A DNA stretch of 6,668 nucleotides from Synergistaceae bacterium. Its GTDB lineage: Bacteria; Synergistota; Synergistia; Synergistales; Aminobacteriaceae. The notes beneath the pieces are model-generated. The model had not been told where the DNA came from, made no database searches, and saw nothing but the letters and a program-made list of their open reading frames with translations. The stretch lies in assembly GCA_031289165.1 (NCBI GenBank), contig JAITPZ010000187.1:1-6668 (forward strand), read 5' to 3'. The stretch's first letter is position 1, and the number at the start of each line of letters is the position of its first letter. A program made the translations under genes and the position numbers. Below, one piece after another: positions 4,901-6,668 of this stretch.

Positions 4901-6456
4901 AATTGACTTGTAAATTTTTCCAACTTCGCCATAATTGCTGTTTGCTGGAAAGTCAGTTCCTGTATATTTCCCATTTTAATTCTTATTCCAAACTTACCTG
5001 TTGCCTGAATCCAATCTTTAGGCAAAATCTCCTCTCCTATCGTCCTGTTGATGTTACCAATGGCTTCCAAAAGCTGTTTTGCCGCTTCCACATTTGCTGG
5101 AGAAGGTTTTACCCCATTCTCCAACATCGTATGTAGATAAGCCGATGGATTTGTTTTTGCGTTCGGAACAAATTCAAGAAGAGCAGCAACTGCATATTCC
5201 GGGCTTTCCCTCTCTGCCAAGCCAATCCATTTACGCACAACGGCTGGCTGAAAGCTCTCCGGAGTTTTAGCCACCTTAAGACAGGTAAAATAAAATTCTT
5301 TGGAACGCAGAGGAAATGTAAACTTATTAATACCAAGAAAGTTTTTATCACTGGAAATATTTATTTCACTACCAAAATTTTCTTTGCCACCAATATTATT
5401 TACACTAGCTACAAATAAATCGGCAGCAGATTTTAAAGAATCATCTGTAAAACTAACCCATTTTCCCTCTTCCCCACCTGTAACAGTAGCAATTAATCCT
5501 TTACTTTGCAGGTTTTCCAGTTGTATCCTCACGTTATTAGCAGACATATCAATAGATCGTGCAAAAGCATTCACACGAATATTACCTCCATCTGGGGGCA
5601 ATATGCTACGCAAGGTCAGGAGAATACCTAAACTAGGCATTCCAATAAGAGCTGCCAGTTTTATCAAAGTACTGTCATAGTTTTCAACAGGAACGTTGCG
5701 TCTAGTTTTTTTACTCTTAACGGTAAATTCAGTTTCATCATCAGAGATTTTGCTTGTTGTAGTTATATTTAATATATTTAAAGAACTACTACTACTACTT
5801 TCTTTTATTTCAGCGCTAGGGAAATTTTTATCACTAGCTAAATTTTTTTCGCTTGTAGATATTAGATCAGTTATAGCAATACTTTTCATGGCGTTAGATT
5901 CTTCACAAGGAGACAATTGTCCTAGCGATAAATTTATTTCTGGCAAAGTATTTTCAGGAATAAAATTTTGACTGGCAATATTATTTTGATTGGCGGGAGG
6001 GTTCACTGGTAAATAATCTATTTCTGGCGAAAAATTTGTATCCATAAATTTTTCGCTGGCTATATTTATAATATCTTCAATATTTTTATTGCTGGTTGGA
6101 AATGCTGGGTTAGCAGAACTTTCCTTATATTTCTTTGTAGGAATGCAATTTTCATCAGCAAAATGTTTTTCGTTAGCAACATTAACATTTTTAGCTAATT
6201 TTAATTTGTCAGAAATATTTTCAGCGTTAGCCAAAAATTTTTTACCGGGAGATGAATTATTGCCAGATAAAATTTCATTAGTAGCATAAAATTTTTCGTC
6301 GATAACATTTAATTCGTCGACAAAATTTTCTTTGCTAGCTGAATTTTTTTGTTCAGCAGTGTCCGCTTCATCGCGCACTTTCCTATAGAAAAGGTCTGCG
6401 CTTACTTCTAAAATTTTAGAAGCAACCCGCTTATTTGCGCTACTAGAGTTGCTCAT
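4894..6456 (-). CDS. Plasmid-type DNA-binding protein (replication or partition) with a repeat-built N-terminal half
   Basis: The product is 520 residues and not assignable to a named family. Residues 1-38 are a basic/acidic helix-like start (VASKILEVSADLFYRKVRDE). Residues 39-215 are a hydrophilic Asn/Ser/Lys/Glu-rich region of degenerate repeats of about 12 residues around [AS][SN][ED]K[NK]F. A Ser run follows (220-225), then a basic patch KSKKTRR (247-253). Residues about 262-345 look like a winged helix: LIKLAALIGMPSLGILLTLR, the helix pair FARSIDMSANNVRIQLENL, and a wing LIATVTGGEEGKWVSF. Two further repeat units (353-376) precede a helical C-terminal domain with NPSAYLHTMLENG (436-448), similar to the NPxxYL motif near the C-terminus of DnaD-like and plasmid Rep proteins. 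The ATG overlaps the upstream ParA-like gene by 14 bp, which suggests translational coupling. The ribosome site (AAAGG almost touching the ATG) is poor. A replication initiator is my first choice and a ParB-like centromere-binding partner the alternative. Its AT-rich composition differs from the genes to the left, which suggests transfer. Confidence 0.75.
   Translation of the reverse strand: MSNSSSANKRVASKILEVSADLFYRKVRDEADTAEQKNSASKENFVDELNVIDEKFYATNEILSGNNSSPGKKFLANAENISDKLKLAKNVNVANEKHFADENCIPTKKYKESSANPAFPTSNKNIEDIINIASEKFMDTNFSPEIDYLPVNPPANQNNIASQNFIPENTLPEINLSLGQLSPCEESNAMKSIAITDLISTSEKNLASDKNFPSAEIKESSSSSSLNILNITTTSKISDDETEFTVKSKKTRRNVPVENYDSTLIKLAALIGMPSLGILLTLRSILPPDGGNIRVNAFARSIDMSANNVRIQLENLQSKGLIATVTGGEEGKWVSFTDDSLKSAADLFVASVNNIGGKENFGSEINISSDKNFLGINKFTFPLRSKEFYFTCLKVAKTPESFQPAVVRKWIGLAERESPEYAVAALLEFVPNAKTNPSAYLHTMLENGVKPSPANVEAAKQLLEAIGNINRTIGEEILPKDWIQATGKFGIRIKMGNIQELTFQQTAIMAKLEKFTSQLL
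5329..5400 (-). repeat. Two outlying copies of the intragenic repeat, after the winged helix
   Basis: Residues 353-376 contain GGKENF and SSDKNF, 12 residues apart, and match the N-terminal array. CAAAATTTTCTTTGC (5373-5387) is identical over 15 bp to 6321-6335 in the first repeat unit, almost 950 bp away. The repeat type therefore flanks the DNA-binding domain on both sides. Confidence 0.55.
5785..5799. repeat. (ACT)5 trinucleotide repeat, coding for Ser
   Basis: Five perfect ACT units on the plus strand read as five AGT Ser codons in the minus-strand gene, followed by one TCT Ser. Length changes here would stay in frame and only alter the linker between the repeat region and the winged helix. 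Confidence 0.7.
5812..6342 (-). repeat. Degenerate ~36-bp coding repeat array
   Basis: At least ten recognisable units occur within residues 39-215, several exactly 11-12 residues apart (motif starts near 41, 52, 70, 82, 94, 106, 122, 133). At DNA level the shared core on the coding strand is roughly GCTAGCGAAAAAAATTTT, seen as plus-strand AAATTTT(T)C-TTAGC/TGGC variants at 5841, 6046, 6235, 6289 and 6322. The units are too diverged for a recent tandem duplication, yet the peptide core [SN][ED]K[NK]F is kept. Confidence 0.6.
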
Positions 6457-6654
6457 ATCCTTTGCCCTTTATAATTGTAGTGATTTTTTGGGCGGTTGTT
6501 AAGTGCTCTTTGTAGGCACGGTTCCCTTTATCTCCTTCACAAAGTAATTCTTTCATCTCGGAAACGCGCTTTACTTCAGCGGCACTATGAATAATACCTA
6601 AAAGCCTGTCTTGAAATTGGTTCTCAATATGTTTTCGCCATTCTTTATGAACAG
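6443..6654 (-). CDS. C-terminal fragment of a probable ParA-type partition ATPase
   Basis: An open frame runs in from the contig edge and ends at TAG (6443-6445), leaving about 70 residues. DRLLGIIHSAAEVKR, then RAYKEHLTTAQKI, follow the pattern of ParA C-termini: a strand ending in an I-x-x-x-x-x-V-K segment, then a helix with A-Y and A-x-x-I. The Walker motifs would lie in the missing N-terminal part, so this rests on weak C-terminal resemblance. The stop lies 14 bp inside the next gene, the layout of a parA-parB or parA-rep operon. The start is not in the window. Confidence 0.45.
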
Positions 6655-6668
6655 AGATCGGAAGAGCA
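6655..6668 (+). other. Illumina adapter remnant at contig end
   Basis: AGATCGGAAGAGCA is identical to the first 14 bases of the TruSeq read-through adapter. It sits exactly at the sequence end and is not genomic. Bases 1-6654 are the usable sequence. The reading frame of the partial gene before it should be cut here. Confidence 0.93.

Noticed and set aside
5329..6342. Regularly spaced AT-rich repeats considered as a CRISPR array
   Set aside because: The units are diverged, have no identical repeat with unique spacers, and stay in one continuous reading frame with a conserved peptide core.

Overview
The window is one end of an assembled contig. Its last 14 bases match the common Illumina adapter, so the right edge is technical. 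Every gene I can support lies on the minus strand and reads right to left. The phylum cannot be fixed from this sequence alone. The left part would fit an anaerobe rich in solute transporters; Synergistota or Firmicutes are guesses only.

Left part (about 1-4560, moderately GC-rich): a solute-uptake locus. In order of transcription it holds a Gfo/Idh/MocA-family NAD(P)-dependent oxidoreductase, a GntR/HutC-type regulator with a UTRA effector domain, a BMP-family (PnrA/Med-like) binding protein with a signal sequence, and a tandem-domain sugar/nucleoside-type ABC ATPase cut by the left edge. The permeases should lie beyond position 1. The likely logic is that the BMP protein captures a ligand outside the membrane, the ABC transporter imports it, the oxidoreductase acts on it or a product, and the regulator senses a related metabolite. 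BMP proteins are best known for purine nucleosides, but the neighbouring dehydrogenase leaves a sugar, cyclitol or nucleoside all possible. Candidate sigma70-type promoters sit in front of the oxidoreductase, the regulator and bmp. The regulator has a roughly 110-nt leader with mutually exclusive hairpins, and TATACA boxes around its promoter. A wobble-supported stem-loop lies between bmp and the ATPase gene.

Middle (about 4560-4893): no convincing gene. It holds a 145-bp structure with imperfect inverted repeats of about 28 bp, plus a 24-bp tandem copy, of a TGGCTCAyTTTT-type motif. This resembles the multiple terminal repeats of IS21-family elements without any istA/istB gene. Base composition changes sharply here.

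Right part (4894-6654, AT-rich): a plasmid-like or integrated-element replication/partition module. A partial gene whose end looks like a ParA-type ATPase overlaps by 14 bp a 520-residue DNA-binding protein. That protein has a long Asn/Ser/Lys-rich N-terminal region built from degenerate repeats of about 12 residues (consensus roughly NIASEKNF), then a winged-helix domain, two more repeat units, and a helical C-terminal domain with an NPSAYL motif. A coiled-coil continuation just past its stop in the -1 frame suggests a frameshifted tail. The link between the two halves could be a real insertion or an assembly chimera made at the IS-like repeats.
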